Shown in pieces: positions 1 through 6,932 of a DNA stretch of 14,663 nucleotides (its first letter is position 1; every line of letters begins with the position of its first letter). The position numbers and the translations under genes are program-made. Origin of the DNA: Bacteroidota bacterium. Its GTDB lineage: Bacteria > Bacteroidota > Bacteroidia > Chitinophagales > Chitinophagaceae. Where the stretch lies: positions 1 to 14,663 of the forward strand of contig JAEYOL010000027.1 of NCBI GenBank assembly GCA_023411775.1, in the 5' to 3' direction. The notes beneath the pieces are model-generated. The model had not been told where the DNA came from, ran no database searches, and saw nothing but the letters and a program-made list of their open reading frames with translations.

Positions 1-50
1 TCCCGGCCCCAAAAAAATCCTGGTAAAATGTACAAATCAAAAAATGCTCC

Positions 51-74
51 CTTCCCGTCTTCCCATCTTCCCGG
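51..74. repeat. Three 8-bp tandem units (CTTCCCNN)
   Basis: Three consecutive octamers, CTTCCCGT, CTTCCCAT and CTTCCCGG, run from 51 to 74. The last leads into the 11-mer TCCCGGCCCCA (69-79), which also occurs at positions 1-11, so another copy probably continues beyond the left edge. The array lies upstream of the rimP promoter, and no open frame here looks like a gene. It is probably a degenerate intergenic repeat. Confidence 0.5.
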
Positions 75-99
75 CCCCACAAACCCCGCCTTATATAAG

Positions 100-132
100 T
101 TTGGAAGGAATACCCTATTTTCCTTAATTTTG
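100..132 (+). promoter_or_regulatory. Bacteroidota-type promoter of the rimP operon
   Basis: TTTG at 100-103 is followed by a 21-nt spacer and TAATTTTG at 125-132. This matches the Bacteroidota housekeeping-sigma consensus (TTTG near -33, about 19-21 nt, TAnnTTTG near -7). The inferred transcription start is around 136-138, giving a leader of about 50 nt that contains the hairpin at 150-177. It is the best-formed promoter on the + strand here and argues against starting rimP at the in-frame ATG at position 28. Confidence 0.65.
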
Positions 133-149
133 CACCGGAAGCAGAATTT

Positions 150-177
150 AAGAAGGGAACGAAGGCGTTCCCTTCTT
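150..177 (+). promoter_or_regulatory. Perfect 12-bp hairpin in the rimP leader
   Basis: AAGAAGGGAACG (150-161) and CGTTCCCTTCTT (166-177) are exact reverse complements around the 4-nt loop AAGG. The hairpin starts about 12 nt after the inferred transcription start and ends 12 nt before the rimP ATG. It is followed by CTTTTAT, a weak T tract, so it could act as an attenuator, a processing site or a translational control element. A terminator for an upstream gene is less likely because a promoter lies between it and anything upstream. Confidence 0.6.
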
Positions 178-189
178 CTTTTATCTACT

Positions 190-678
190 ATGAGCAAGGA
201 CGGACAAATACAGGCCCTGGAGCAAAAGGTGAAGTCGCTGATCGAAGCAGAGCCCGAAGTGTTCCTGGTAGACATCAGGATCAAACCAACCAACAACGTA
301 AAGGTTTTTCTCGACAGCGATAAGGGAATGCCACTCGATAAACTGATCCAGTACAACCGGAAATTGTACCGGCAGCTGGAAGAAACACAGTTTTTCCCCG
401 GCAATGATTTTTCACTCGAAGTATCATCACCCGGGTTGGATGAACCGCTCCGCCAACACAGGCAATACCTGAAAAATATTGGTCGCGACGTGGAAGTGCT
501 CAGACTCGATGGCGGTAAAAGCGAAGGCAAACTGCTGAGCGTGGATGAAACCGGCATTGTGGTGGAAGAAGAAAAAATCGTCCCGGCCGCGAAAGGAAAA
601 GGAAAGAAAAAAGAACTGGTGCCGCAAAGCATCACATTTGACAATATTAAATCAACAAAAATTCAAATTAAATTTTGA
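190..678 (+). CDS. rimP: Ribosome maturation factor RimP
   Basis: This 162-residue protein fits RimP, which binds the 30S subunit and is needed for late 16S rRNA/30S maturation in the cytoplasm. The N-terminal domain spans about residues 8-90 and contains the family signature EVSSPGLDEPL (77-87). The C-terminal SH3-like domain follows (about 90-162) with a Lys-rich insert GKGKKK (136-141). The start at 190 was chosen because the family begins near here and because the in-frame ATG at 28 would add 54 poorly conserved-looking residues across the promoter and leader hairpin. It is the first gene of rimP-nusA-infB, a gene order widely conserved in bacteria. The gap to nusA is 86 bp. Confidence 0.92.
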   Translation: MSKDGQIQALEQKVKSLIEAEPEVFLVDIRIKPTNNVKVFLDSDKGMPLDKLIQYNRKLYRQLEETQFFPGNDFSLEVSSPGLDEPLRQHRQYLKNIGRDVEVLRLDGGKSEGKLLSVDETGIVVEEEKIVPAAKGKGKKKELVPQSITFDNIKSTKIQIKF

Positions 679-688
679 GAAAAGCGAT

Positions 689-760
689 GGACCATGCAGC
701 TCAGGCTAAACTCCGGAGGTCATGGTTCTGGCTAAAGACTCAGATCTGATTAAACCAGAG
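689..760 (+). promoter_or_regulatory. Possible structured spacer upstream of nusA
   Basis: Two possible stems share bases. GGACCATG (689-696) can pair with CATGGTTC (721-728), with one G-U. TCTGG (727-731) can pair with CCAGA (755-759), with the palindrome TCAGATCTGA (740-749) inside that loop. The two overlap at 727-728, so the full forms compete. The second ends 5 nt before the nusA ATG. NusA autoregulation is known in other bacteria; a role for this spacer is inference only. Confidence 0.3.
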
Positions 761-764
761 AGTT

Positions 765-2012
765 ATGGCAAGTATCAATCTTATCGAAGCGTTCCAGGAA
801 TTTAAAGACGCGGAAAATATCGATCGTCCTACGATGATGAAGGTGGTTGAAGACGTTTTTAAAACCCTGCTTCGCAAAAAATACGGTAGCGACGAAAATT
901 TTGACGTGATCGTAAACGCCGAAAAAGGTGACCTGGAGATCATCCGTCACCGTATGATCGTGGAGGATGGCCAGGTGGAAGATCCGCTGGCACAGGTAGC
1001 CTATTCTGACGCGATCAAGATTGAACCCGACTTTGAAGTGGGAGAAGAACTTTTCCAGGAAATTGACCTCTACGATTTCGGTCGCAGGGCGATCCTGGCA
1101 GCCAAACAAACCCTTGCCAGCCGTATTAGCGATTTGAAAAAGAACGTGTTGGCTCAAAAATATGGTGACCGTATCGGGGAGATCATCAGCGCTGAAGTGT
1201 ACCAGGTCTGGAAAAAAGAGATCCTGTTGCTCGATGAGGAAGGCAATGAACTGATCCTTCCCAAGAGCGAACAGATACCACAGGATTATTTCAAAAAAGG
1301 TGAGACGATCCGAGCCGTGGTAAAGAAAGTAGACATGAAAAATAACAATCCTGTTATCATCCTGTCACGCACTGCACCCGAGTTTTTGGCCAAGTTATTG
1401 GAGATAGAAGTCCCTGAAATTTTTGATGGCCTTATCGTCATCAAAAAGATCGTTCGCGACCCGGGTGAAAGAGCAAAGGTGGCAGTGGAATCCTACGATG
1501 ACCGTATCGATCCCGTTGGCGCCTGTGTAGGTATGAAGGGTAGCCGTATCCATGGTATCGTACGCGAGCTGAAAAACGAGAATATCGACGTGATCAACTG
1601 GACCAATAATATCCAGTTGCTGATCCAGCGGGCACTGACCCCGGCCAAGATCACCAGCATGGAGCTAAACAACGAAAAACACCATGCGAGCGTGTACCTG
1701 AAACCCGACCAGGTTTCACTGGCTATCGGTCGCCGCGGTGTCAATATCAAGCTGGCATCTGAATTGACCGGCTATGAACTGGATGTATATCGCGATTCTG
1801 AAGAAGAAACCGGCGAATTCGACGTGGATCTCGAAGAATTTAGCGATGAAATAGAAACTTGGGTGATTGATGAATTAAAAAGAGTAGGTTGCGATACGGC
1901 TAAGAGCGTATTGAGACTGACACCCGAAGAACTGGAAAGAAGAACCGACCTGGAAAAAGAAACGATAGATGATGTGAGAAAGGTTTTACAGGCGGAATTT
2001 GAAAATGAATAA
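765..2012 (+). CDS. nusA: Transcription termination/antitermination factor NusA
   Basis: A 415-residue NusA, which binds RNA polymerase and nascent RNA to modulate pausing, termination and antitermination. The N-terminal polymerase-binding domain covers about 1-130, the S1 domain about 134-203, and two KH domains follow with GxxG loops GMKG (256-259) and GRRG (322-325). An acidic linker (344-363) leads to one short C-terminal helical segment (about 364-413) resembling a single helix-hairpin-helix-type unit. It lacks the two long acidic C-terminal repeats of the E. coli protein (about 495 residues), as expected for many non-proteobacterial NusAs. The middle gene of the rimP-nusA-infB cluster; the 119-bp gap to infB holds an AT-rich repeat. 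Confidence 0.95.
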   Translation: MASINLIEAFQEFKDAENIDRPTMMKVVEDVFKTLLRKKYGSDENFDVIVNAEKGDLEIIRHRMIVEDGQVEDPLAQVAYSDAIKIEPDFEVGEELFQEIDLYDFGRRAILAAKQTLASRISDLKKNVLAQKYGDRIGEIISAEVYQVWKKEILLLDEEGNELILPKSEQIPQDYFKKGETIRAVVKKVDMKNNNPVIILSRTAPEFLAKLLEIEVPEIFDGLIVIKKIVRDPGERAKVAVESYDDRIDPVGACVGMKGSRIHGIVRELKNENIDVINWTNNIQLLIQRALTPAKITSMELNNEKHHASVYLKPDQVSLAIGRRGVNIKLASELTGYELDVYRDSEEETGEFDVDLEEFSDEIETWVIDELKRVGCDTAKSVLRLTPEELERRTDLEKETIDDVRKVLQAEFENE

Positions 2013-2018
2013 AACAAC

Positions 2019-2112
2019 AAATGTGAAGATGTGAGAAATGTGAAAATGTGAAAATTTGAAGGCAACTTGAAATGGTAACTTCTATTTCCACATCTCTGCA
2101 TTTTCATATTTC
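2019..2112. repeat. AT-rich ATGTGA tandem/inverted repeat between nusA and infB
   Basis: Degenerate units of 8-9 bp around ATGTGA run from 2019 to about 2058. GAAATGTGAAAATG (2035-2048) can pair with CATTTTCATATTTC (2099-2112), 14 bp with one G-U, around a 50-nt loop. It fills most of the nusA-infB spacer and begins only a few bases after the nusA stop. It probably belongs to a recurring intergenic family (inference). In the transcript it would form a long AU-rich hairpin about 20 nt before the infB ATG. Confidence 0.6.
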
Positions 2113-2131
2113 CACTTATTAAAAATTCTGA

Positions 2132-4972
2132 ATGGCAGAAATAAAACTTCCAAGATTACTGGCAGCAGCGAAAGAGTTTAACATCGGACAGGACACCTTG
2201 ATTGATTTCCTGATAGGGAAGTCATTTCCTAAAGAAGAGCTGAAACCCACGTCGAAACTGACGGAGGAAATGTATCGTGCTTTGCAGCAGGAATTCCAAA
2301 GCGACAAGGCTGCCAAACTGAAAAGTGATATGGTCGATCTGCCTAAAGGCACGGTAAGCGAACCCAAGAAGAAAAAAGAAGAAGAAGAGATCAATTTCAG
2401 AAAAGAAGAGAAAAAGACAACGCCTAAGAAAGAAAAAGAAGAAACACCGGTAGTAGAAGAAAAGCCGGCAGCTAAAACAAAGAAAGAAGCCGCGAAAGAA
2501 GAAGAGGTTGTCAAAATAGATGCACCGGAAATAGCGACACCCAAGGTTGTCGACAAGATCGATCTCTCGTCCATAGATTCTTCCACAAGACCTAAAAAGA
2601 CGGTTAAGAAAAAAGCTGACCAGGAGGCCGAAGCGCCACCAGTGGAAGAAAAATCAGAAGAGATCAAAAAATCCGCTCCCAAGGAAACGACTAAAAAAGC
2701 GGCAAAAGCTAAAGAAGAAGAAAAGAAAGTACCGGAAGAGGTCAGCGCTGAGCAGTTTGCTGAATCCGATGAGGAAACTCCGCCGGTTATTGAAAATATC
2801 AGGGCCGACAAACTGGAAGGCCCGAAGATACTGGGTAAAATCGACCTCCCCGTTGACAGCGATACCCGACCGGTAAAAGACGAAAAGCGGAAACGTAAAC
2901 GTATCCCGATCGAGAAAAAAGAAGTGCGCCCCGATACCCAGACACAAGGCAGGGGTGGCGACAGGAGACCAGGTGGTGGTGGTGGATTTAACCGCGGACG
3001 CCAGGGTCAGACCGGTACAGGTGGTCGCAGGGTGATCACACGCAGGGAAGATAAACTCATAGACGAGAAAGAAATTCAGGAAAAGATCAAGGAAACCCAG
3101 GCTAAACTTGCAGGCGGTGGAAAAGGCAGAAGCGTAAAAGCAAAAGCCCGCCGTGAAAAAAGACAGGGCCTTGCCGATGCGATGGGCGAAGCGATGGATG
3201 ACAACAAGCTCCAGGTAACTGAATTCATCAGCGTGAGCGAGCTCGCCAACCTGATGGATGTAAGCTTCGCCGAAGTGATCAGCAAGTGTATGAGCCTCGG
3301 CATCATGGTATCGATCAACCAGCGTCTCGACGCGGAAGTGATCGAACTGGTGGCTAGCGAATTTGGCTTCGATGTGGAATTCATCAACATGGAAAAGCAA
3401 ATGGAGATGGAGGAAGAAGACGATGAAGATGGTGAAGAAGAACTCCAGCCCCGTTCTCCGATCGTAACGATCATGGGTCACGTTGACCATGGTAAAACAT
3501 CATTACTTGACTATATCCGTAGCGCTAATGTGGTTGCTGGTGAGGCCGGTGGTATCACTCAGCATATCGGTGCCTACCAGGTAGAACTGCCAAACGGCAA
3601 AGAAATCACCTTCCTTGATACACCTGGTCACGAAGCGTTTACCGCGATGCGTGCCCGTGGTGCCAAGGTGACGGATATCGCAGTGATCGTGATCGCAGCA
3701 GATGACGCGGTGATGCCACAAACCCGCGAGGCTATCAGTCACGCGCAGGCAGCAAATGTGCCTATGATTTTTGCCATCAACAAGATCGATAAGGATGGCG
3801 CCAACCCGGCGAAAATATATGAACAGCTTTCGCAAATGAATATCCTGGTGGAAGAATGGGGCGGTAAGTTCCAGAACCAGGAGATCGCCGCCAAAAGCGG
3901 TTTGAATATCGATAAGCTGCTGGAAAAAATATTGCTGGAAGCTGAACTGCTCGACCTGAAAGCTAATCCTAACAGGGAAGCAACCGGTACTATCGTGGAA
4001 GCTTCGCTCGACAAGGGCCGTGGTTATGTAGCTACGCTGCTGGTTGAAAACGGAACACTGCACGCCGGTGACCTGGTCGTGAGTGGCCAGTACTACGGAC
4101 GTGTGAAAGCGATGTTTAACGAAAGAAATAAGAAGGAAGATGCCGCAGGTCCATCTGCACCGGCTGTAATCCTGGGTCTGAACGGTGCACCACAAGCCGG
4201 TGAGAAGTTCAAAGTGTACCAGGATGAATCTGAAGCGAAAGAAATCGCTAACCGTCGTGCCCAGATCCTTCGGGAACAGGGTATGCGGGCGAAAAAACAT
4301 ATTACGCTCGATGAAATCGGTCGTCGTCTTGCACTTGGAAACTTCAAGGAGCTCAAGATCATTATCAAAGGCGACGTGGATGGTTCTGTAGAAGCCCTGA
4401 GTGACTCCTTACAAAAACTGTCGACACCTGAAATCCTCGTGAGTGTGATACATAAAGGCGTAGGCCAGATCAATGAAAGCGATATCGTTCTGGCGGAAGC
4501 CTCCGATGCGATCGTGATCGCCTTTAACGTACGCCCATCACAACAGGCATCGAGACTTGCCGAAAACGCGGGTATCGAGATCAAGATGTACTCTATCATC
4601 TACAACGCTATCGAAGAAGTGAAGAGCGCGATGGAGGGCATGCTGGAGCCAACGATCCAGGAGAAGATCACAGCAAATGTGGAAGTGAGAGAGGTGTTCA
4701 AATTTGATAAAGCCACTGTTGCCGGTTGCTATGTAACCAGCGGACGTATGAAACGTGATTCCAAGGTGCGCCTGATCCGCGACGGTATCGTGATCTATCC
4801 CACAGCCGAAGGCGCTACAGCCGAACTTGGTTCGCTGAAACGCTTCAAGGATGATGTGAAAGAAGTATTGTCGGGTATGGAATGCGGGTTGACTATTAAG
4901 AACTATAGCGACGTGAAAGTTGGGGATGTTGTGGAGGCGTATGAGCAGGAGGAGGTGAAGAGGACGTTGTAG
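2132..4972 (+). CDS. infB: Translation initiation factor IF-2
   Basis: This 946-residue GTPase delivers initiator fMet-tRNA to the 30S subunit and promotes subunit joining. Residues 1-55 form a first IF2-N-like module. A long Lys/Glu-rich linker (about 70-260) carries two copies of a KIDL...TRP motif (142-154 and 236-247). A Gly/Arg-rich stretch follows (273-300), then a second IF2-N domain (about 361-420) and an acidic patch. The G domain shows G1 GHVDHGKT (449-456), G3 DTPGHE (496-501), G4 NKID (550-553) and a G5-like AAKS (586-589) where many IF2s have SAK. Domains II, III and the fMet-tRNA-binding C-terminal domain IV continue to the end. All core parts are intact, so the gene should be functional. 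Confidence 0.97.
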   Translation: MAEIKLPRLLAAAKEFNIGQDTLIDFLIGKSFPKEELKPTSKLTEEMYRALQQEFQSDKAAKLKSDMVDLPKGTVSEPKKKKEEEEINFRKEEKKTTPKKEKEETPVVEEKPAAKTKKEAAKEEEVVKIDAPEIATPKVVDKIDLSSIDSSTRPKKTVKKKADQEAEAPPVEEKSEEIKKSAPKETTKKAAKAKEEEKKVPEEVSAEQFAESDEETPPVIENIRADKLEGPKILGKIDLPVDSDTRPVKDEKRKRKRIPIEKKEVRPDTQTQGRGGDRRPGGGGGFNRGRQGQTGTGGRRVITRREDKLIDEKEIQEKIKETQAKLAGGGKGRSVKAKARREKRQGLADAMGEAMDDNKLQVTEFISVSELANLMDVSFAEVISKCMSLGIMVSINQRLDAEVIELVASEFGFDVEFINMEKQMEMEEEDDEDGEEELQPRSPIVTIMGHVDHGKTSLLDYIRSANVVAGEAGGITQHIGAYQVELPNGKEITFLDTPGHEAFTAMRARGAKVTDIAVIVIAADDAVMPQTREAISHAQAANVPMIFAINKIDKDGANPAKIYEQLSQMNILVEEWGGKFQNQEIAAKSGLNIDKLLEKILLEAELLDLKANPNREATGTIVEASLDKGRGYVATLLVENGTLHAGDLVVSGQYYGRVKAMFNERNKKEDAAGPSAPAVILGLNGAPQAGEKFKVYQDESEAKEIANRRAQILREQGMRAKKHITLDEIGRRLALGNFKELKIIIKGDVDGSVEALSDSLQKLSTPEILVSVIHKGVGQINESDIVLAEASDAIVIAFNVRPSQQASRLAENAGIEIKMYSIIYNAIEEVKSAMEGMLEPTIQEKITANVEVREVFKFDKATVAGCYVTSGRMKRDSKVRLIRDGIVIYPTAEGATAELGSLKRFKDDVKEVLSGMECGLTIKNYSDVKVGDVVEAYEQEEVKRTL

Positions 4973-5088
4973 GATACTGGATTCTAGATACTGGATGCTG
5001 GATACTAGATACTAGATTCATTGATAGAATTTTTATTGCTGAGGTTTCTAACTCCCCTCTCCCTGGGGAGAGGGGTTGGGGGTGAGGC
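4973..5088. repeat. Composite repeat, copy A: 7-bp tandem array plus REP-like hairpin
   Basis: Starting at the base after the infB stop, seven consecutive heptamers occupy 4973-5021: GATACTG, GATTCTA, GATACTG, GATGCTG, GATACTA, GATACTA, GATTCAT. An AT-rich link and GAGGTTTCTAA (5041-5051) lead to a palindrome: CCCCTCTCCC (5054-5063) and GGGAGAGGGG (5066-5075) are perfect complements around TG. TTGGGGGTGAGGC closes the unit at 5088. The same layout recurs at 5163-5255. The hairpin lacks a T tract on the + strand, so it is not a typical terminator for infB, although it could stabilise the 3' end. Confidence 0.8.
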
Positions 5089-5094
5089 GTTGCA

Positions 5095-5122
5095 AGTCGG
5101 GAGTATGTAGTCGGTAGTCTTT
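5095..5122. repeat. Heptamer array AGTNNNN x4
   Basis: AGTCGGG, AGTATGT, AGTCGGT and AGTCTTT follow one another at 5095-5122, between the two composite repeats. The 7-bp period matches the neighbouring GATACTR arrays and a related array after the purF-like gene (8784-8811), though the unit differs. Confidence 0.55.
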
Positions 5123-5162
5123 TAATTTGCTAATAGACGATGTTGTATTCAGGTTACTACTT

Positions 5163-5255
5163 GATGCTGGATGCTCGATACTAGATTCATTGAAAGATTT
5201 TTTAAAGTTGAGGTTTCTAACTCCCCACTCCCTGGGAGAGGGGTTGGGGTGAGGC
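5163..5255. repeat. Composite repeat, copy B: 7-bp tandem array plus REP-like hairpin
   Basis: Four heptamers, GATGCTG, GATGCTC, GATACTA and GATTCAT (5163-5190), precede the same link and GAGGTTTCTAA as in copy A. The hairpin CCCCACTCCC (5223-5232) / GGGAGAGGGG (5234-5243) carries one mismatch, and TTGGGGTGAGGC ends the unit. Copy B thus has a shorter array and a slightly decayed hairpin. The remaining spacer up to 5330 contains the surA upstream region. Confidence 0.78.
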
Positions 5256-5298
5256 TTTATCCTTGTTGAAACTTTGTTAAATAGCGCTTGAATTTTCC

Positions 5299-5325
5299 CC
5301 GGTTTAACCGGTAAAATTACTTTTG
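5299..5325 (+). promoter_or_regulatory. Putative surA promoter with a CCGGTT palindrome
   Basis: TACTTTTG at 5318-5325 matches TAnnTTTG. Its last base is 5 nt before the ATG at 5331, so the transcript would be leaderless or nearly so. No TTG sits at the usual distance (the nearest, 5288-5290, is 27 nt away). CCGGTTTAACCGG at 5299-5311 is a perfect 6-bp inverted repeat around one base, just upstream of the -7 box, where a regulator could bind. Confidence 0.42.
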
Positions 5326-5330
5326 ATACC

Positions 5331-6710
5331 ATGTTTACTTTCAAACGCATGCTGGGCCTGGCCCTGTTTCTTTTAACAGGAGCATTTGCGACCAAAGCAC
5401 AATCCTATAAAGTAGTTGCAGATAAAATCGTTGCCGTAGTAGGCGATCGTATTATCCTGCAATCTGATATCCGCAATTCCATTGAAGATGCAAGACGCCA
5501 GGGAAGTACTGTGCCCGAAGGCGCTGAATGTATGCTGATGGAACAGGCGGTAATCTCAAAAGTGCTGATGTTGCAGGCTGAGAAAGACTCACTGCCGGTT
5601 TCGGATGAGGATGTGGAAGCAGAGCTGGACCAACGTATTCGCCACTTTATCAACCAGGTTGGTACCAAGGAAATGCTGGAAGAATATGCAGGAAAGACAG
5701 TATACCAGATCAAAGATGATGCACGTGAATCGGTGAAGGAAAACAAACTCGCCTCGGCCATGCAGCAAAAGATCGTTAGCGCCGTGAAGATCACTCCCAC
5801 CGAGGTAAAAGCATTCTTTGATCGTATCCCGGTTGATAGCCTTCCCTATTTTGAATCCGAGCTGGAAGTATGCCAGATCACGATCATTCCAAAGGCATCG
5901 AGAGACCTGGAACAGTATATCGTGGCGGAAATGAACAATTACAAAAAACAAATCGAAACAAAAGTTGCCACTTTTGAACAACTGGCACAACGATATTCTG
6001 AAGACCCTGGTAGTAAGGACCGCGGGGGACGCTACCAGATCAACCGGAATGAAAAAACCTGGGATCCCGCATTCCTGTCGGCTTCTTTCCGTTTGAAAAA
6101 TGGAGAGATCTCTGCGCCCGTCAGGTCCGAAAGATTTGGATATTTCCTGATTCAAATGATCGAAAGAAGAGGTGACGATGCCGATGTACGCCTGATCCTG
6201 AGAACAGCACCTGTAACAGATGCCGAGATCAACCAGGCTAAGAGCAAACTGGATACCGTAAGATCAAAAGTTATTTCAGGTAGCCTCAACTTCAACGAAG
6301 CAGCTTCTAAATACAGCGACGACGAATCAGCCAAATATACCGGGCCCTGCCTGCTCAACCGCGACGGCGCGCCTTATGTCACCATCGACCAGATGGACAA
6401 GGAAATGGTAGCTTCGATCAGCAAAATGAACGTGGGCGATATTTCCCAACCCGTTGCGTTTACAAACGAACAGGGCAAAAAAGGGGTGAGGATCATTTAC
6501 CTGAAATCACGTTCAGAACCGCACAGGATGAACATGACCGACGATTACAGTAAGATATCCCAGGCAGCGCTGGAAGAAAAGAAAATGCATGCGCTTAATA
6601 AATGGATCGAGTCCCGGGTACCTACTTATTATATTATGATCGACGACGAGGTACAGAAGGATTGCCCTAAAATGACCAAACTGGCCAGCGGGGAAGTGAA
6701 AGGCTTCTAG
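5331..6710 (+). CDS. surA: SurA-like periplasmic chaperone / peptidylprolyl isomerase
   Basis: A 459-residue exported protein resembling SurA, which chaperones unfolded outer-membrane proteins in the periplasm. The start MFTFKR followed by a hydrophobic stretch and ATKA gives a signal peptide cut near residue 23-24. The Met at residue 7 would remove the positive N-region, so 5331 is preferred. Residues 30-160 form the SurA N-terminal chaperone region (DKIVAVVGDRIILQSDI is typical). Two parvulin-like domains follow, about 175-278 (with QLAQRYSEDPGSKDRGG) and about 284-394 (with the weaker KYSDDESAKYTG), then a helical tail. Proline-isomerase activity in either domain is not certain from sequence; chaperone function is the safer call. 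It probably has its own promoter. Confidence 0.88.
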   Translation: MFTFKRMLGLALFLLTGAFATKAQSYKVVADKIVAVVGDRIILQSDIRNSIEDARRQGSTVPEGAECMLMEQAVISKVLMLQAEKDSLPVSDEDVEAELDQRIRHFINQVGTKEMLEEYAGKTVYQIKDDARESVKENKLASAMQQKIVSAVKITPTEVKAFFDRIPVDSLPYFESELEVCQITIIPKASRDLEQYIVAEMNNYKKQIETKVATFEQLAQRYSEDPGSKDRGGRYQINRNEKTWDPAFLSASFRLKNGEISAPVRSERFGYFLIQMIERRGDDADVRLILRTAPVTDAEINQAKSKLDTVRSKVISGSLNFNEAASKYSDDESAKYTGPCLLNRDGAPYVTIDQMDKEMVASISKMNVGDISQPVAFTNEQGKKGVRIIYLKSRSEPHRMNMTDDYSKISQAALEEKKMHALNKWIESRVPTYYIMIDDEVQKDCPKMTKLASGEVKGF

Positions 6711-6902
6711 ACATTGCGATTTTCTTTAAATTTATTAGCCCTGAGCTATCAGGTTGGTTATTAGCATGTAGTATTCTGCAGGATTTGGGAATCAGGAATT
6801 TGGAATTGGGGGATTCCCTTCGATTAATACCACTGCTTCCGAAAATGATGCGACGGGTTACAAATCCCTCATCCCTACAAAGAAGGAAGACAAATAATGA
6901 CT

Positions 6903-6910
6903 TAACTTTG
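6903..6910 (+). promoter_or_regulatory. Putative -7 element of the purF-like gene
   Basis: TAACTTTG at 6903-6910 is an exact TAnnTTTG, 22 nt before the ATG at 6933. No clear TTG lies about 20 nt upstream, so only the -7 box is supported. The rest of the 222-bp spacer after surA shows a 7-bp inverted repeat GGGAATC/GATTCCC (6787-6793 and 6812-6818) flanking GGAATT-type repeats, and a weak 5-bp hairpin (6740-6753). No gene is evident. Confidence 0.45.
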
Positions 6911-6932
6911 CGCCTTCCTTTCAATCACATAC

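Noticed and set aside
28..189. Upstream in-frame ATG extending RimP by 54 residues
   Set aside because: The extension crosses a good promoter (100-132) and the perfect hairpin (150-177), and the added residues do not resemble RimP, which normally starts near position 190.
2119..2811. Long Ser-rich reverse frame opposite the infB linker
   Set aside because: It is the complement of the Lys/Glu-rich IF-2 coding sequence (AAA/GAA codons read backwards), with no recognisable domain.
3887..3898. G5 motif AAKS in IF-2 as a sign of a defective GTPase
   Set aside because: G1, G3 and G4 are perfect, and Ala for Ser at the first G5 position is a mild change; the protein should be functional.
2654..4599. 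Further long reverse frames inside infB
   Set aside because: They mirror a clearly conserved gene and show no family features; codon bias of the + strand explains them.
4973..5255. A CRISPR array, considered for the repeat-rich spacer after infB
   Set aside because: The units are 7 bp and contiguous without unique spacers, and there are only two copies of the longer unit. No cas gene is present.
5048..5395. 115-codon reverse frame across the repeat spacer
   Set aside because: Its sequence is the translated REP hairpin and heptamer arrays, and it runs into the surA start region; no protein family is recognisable.
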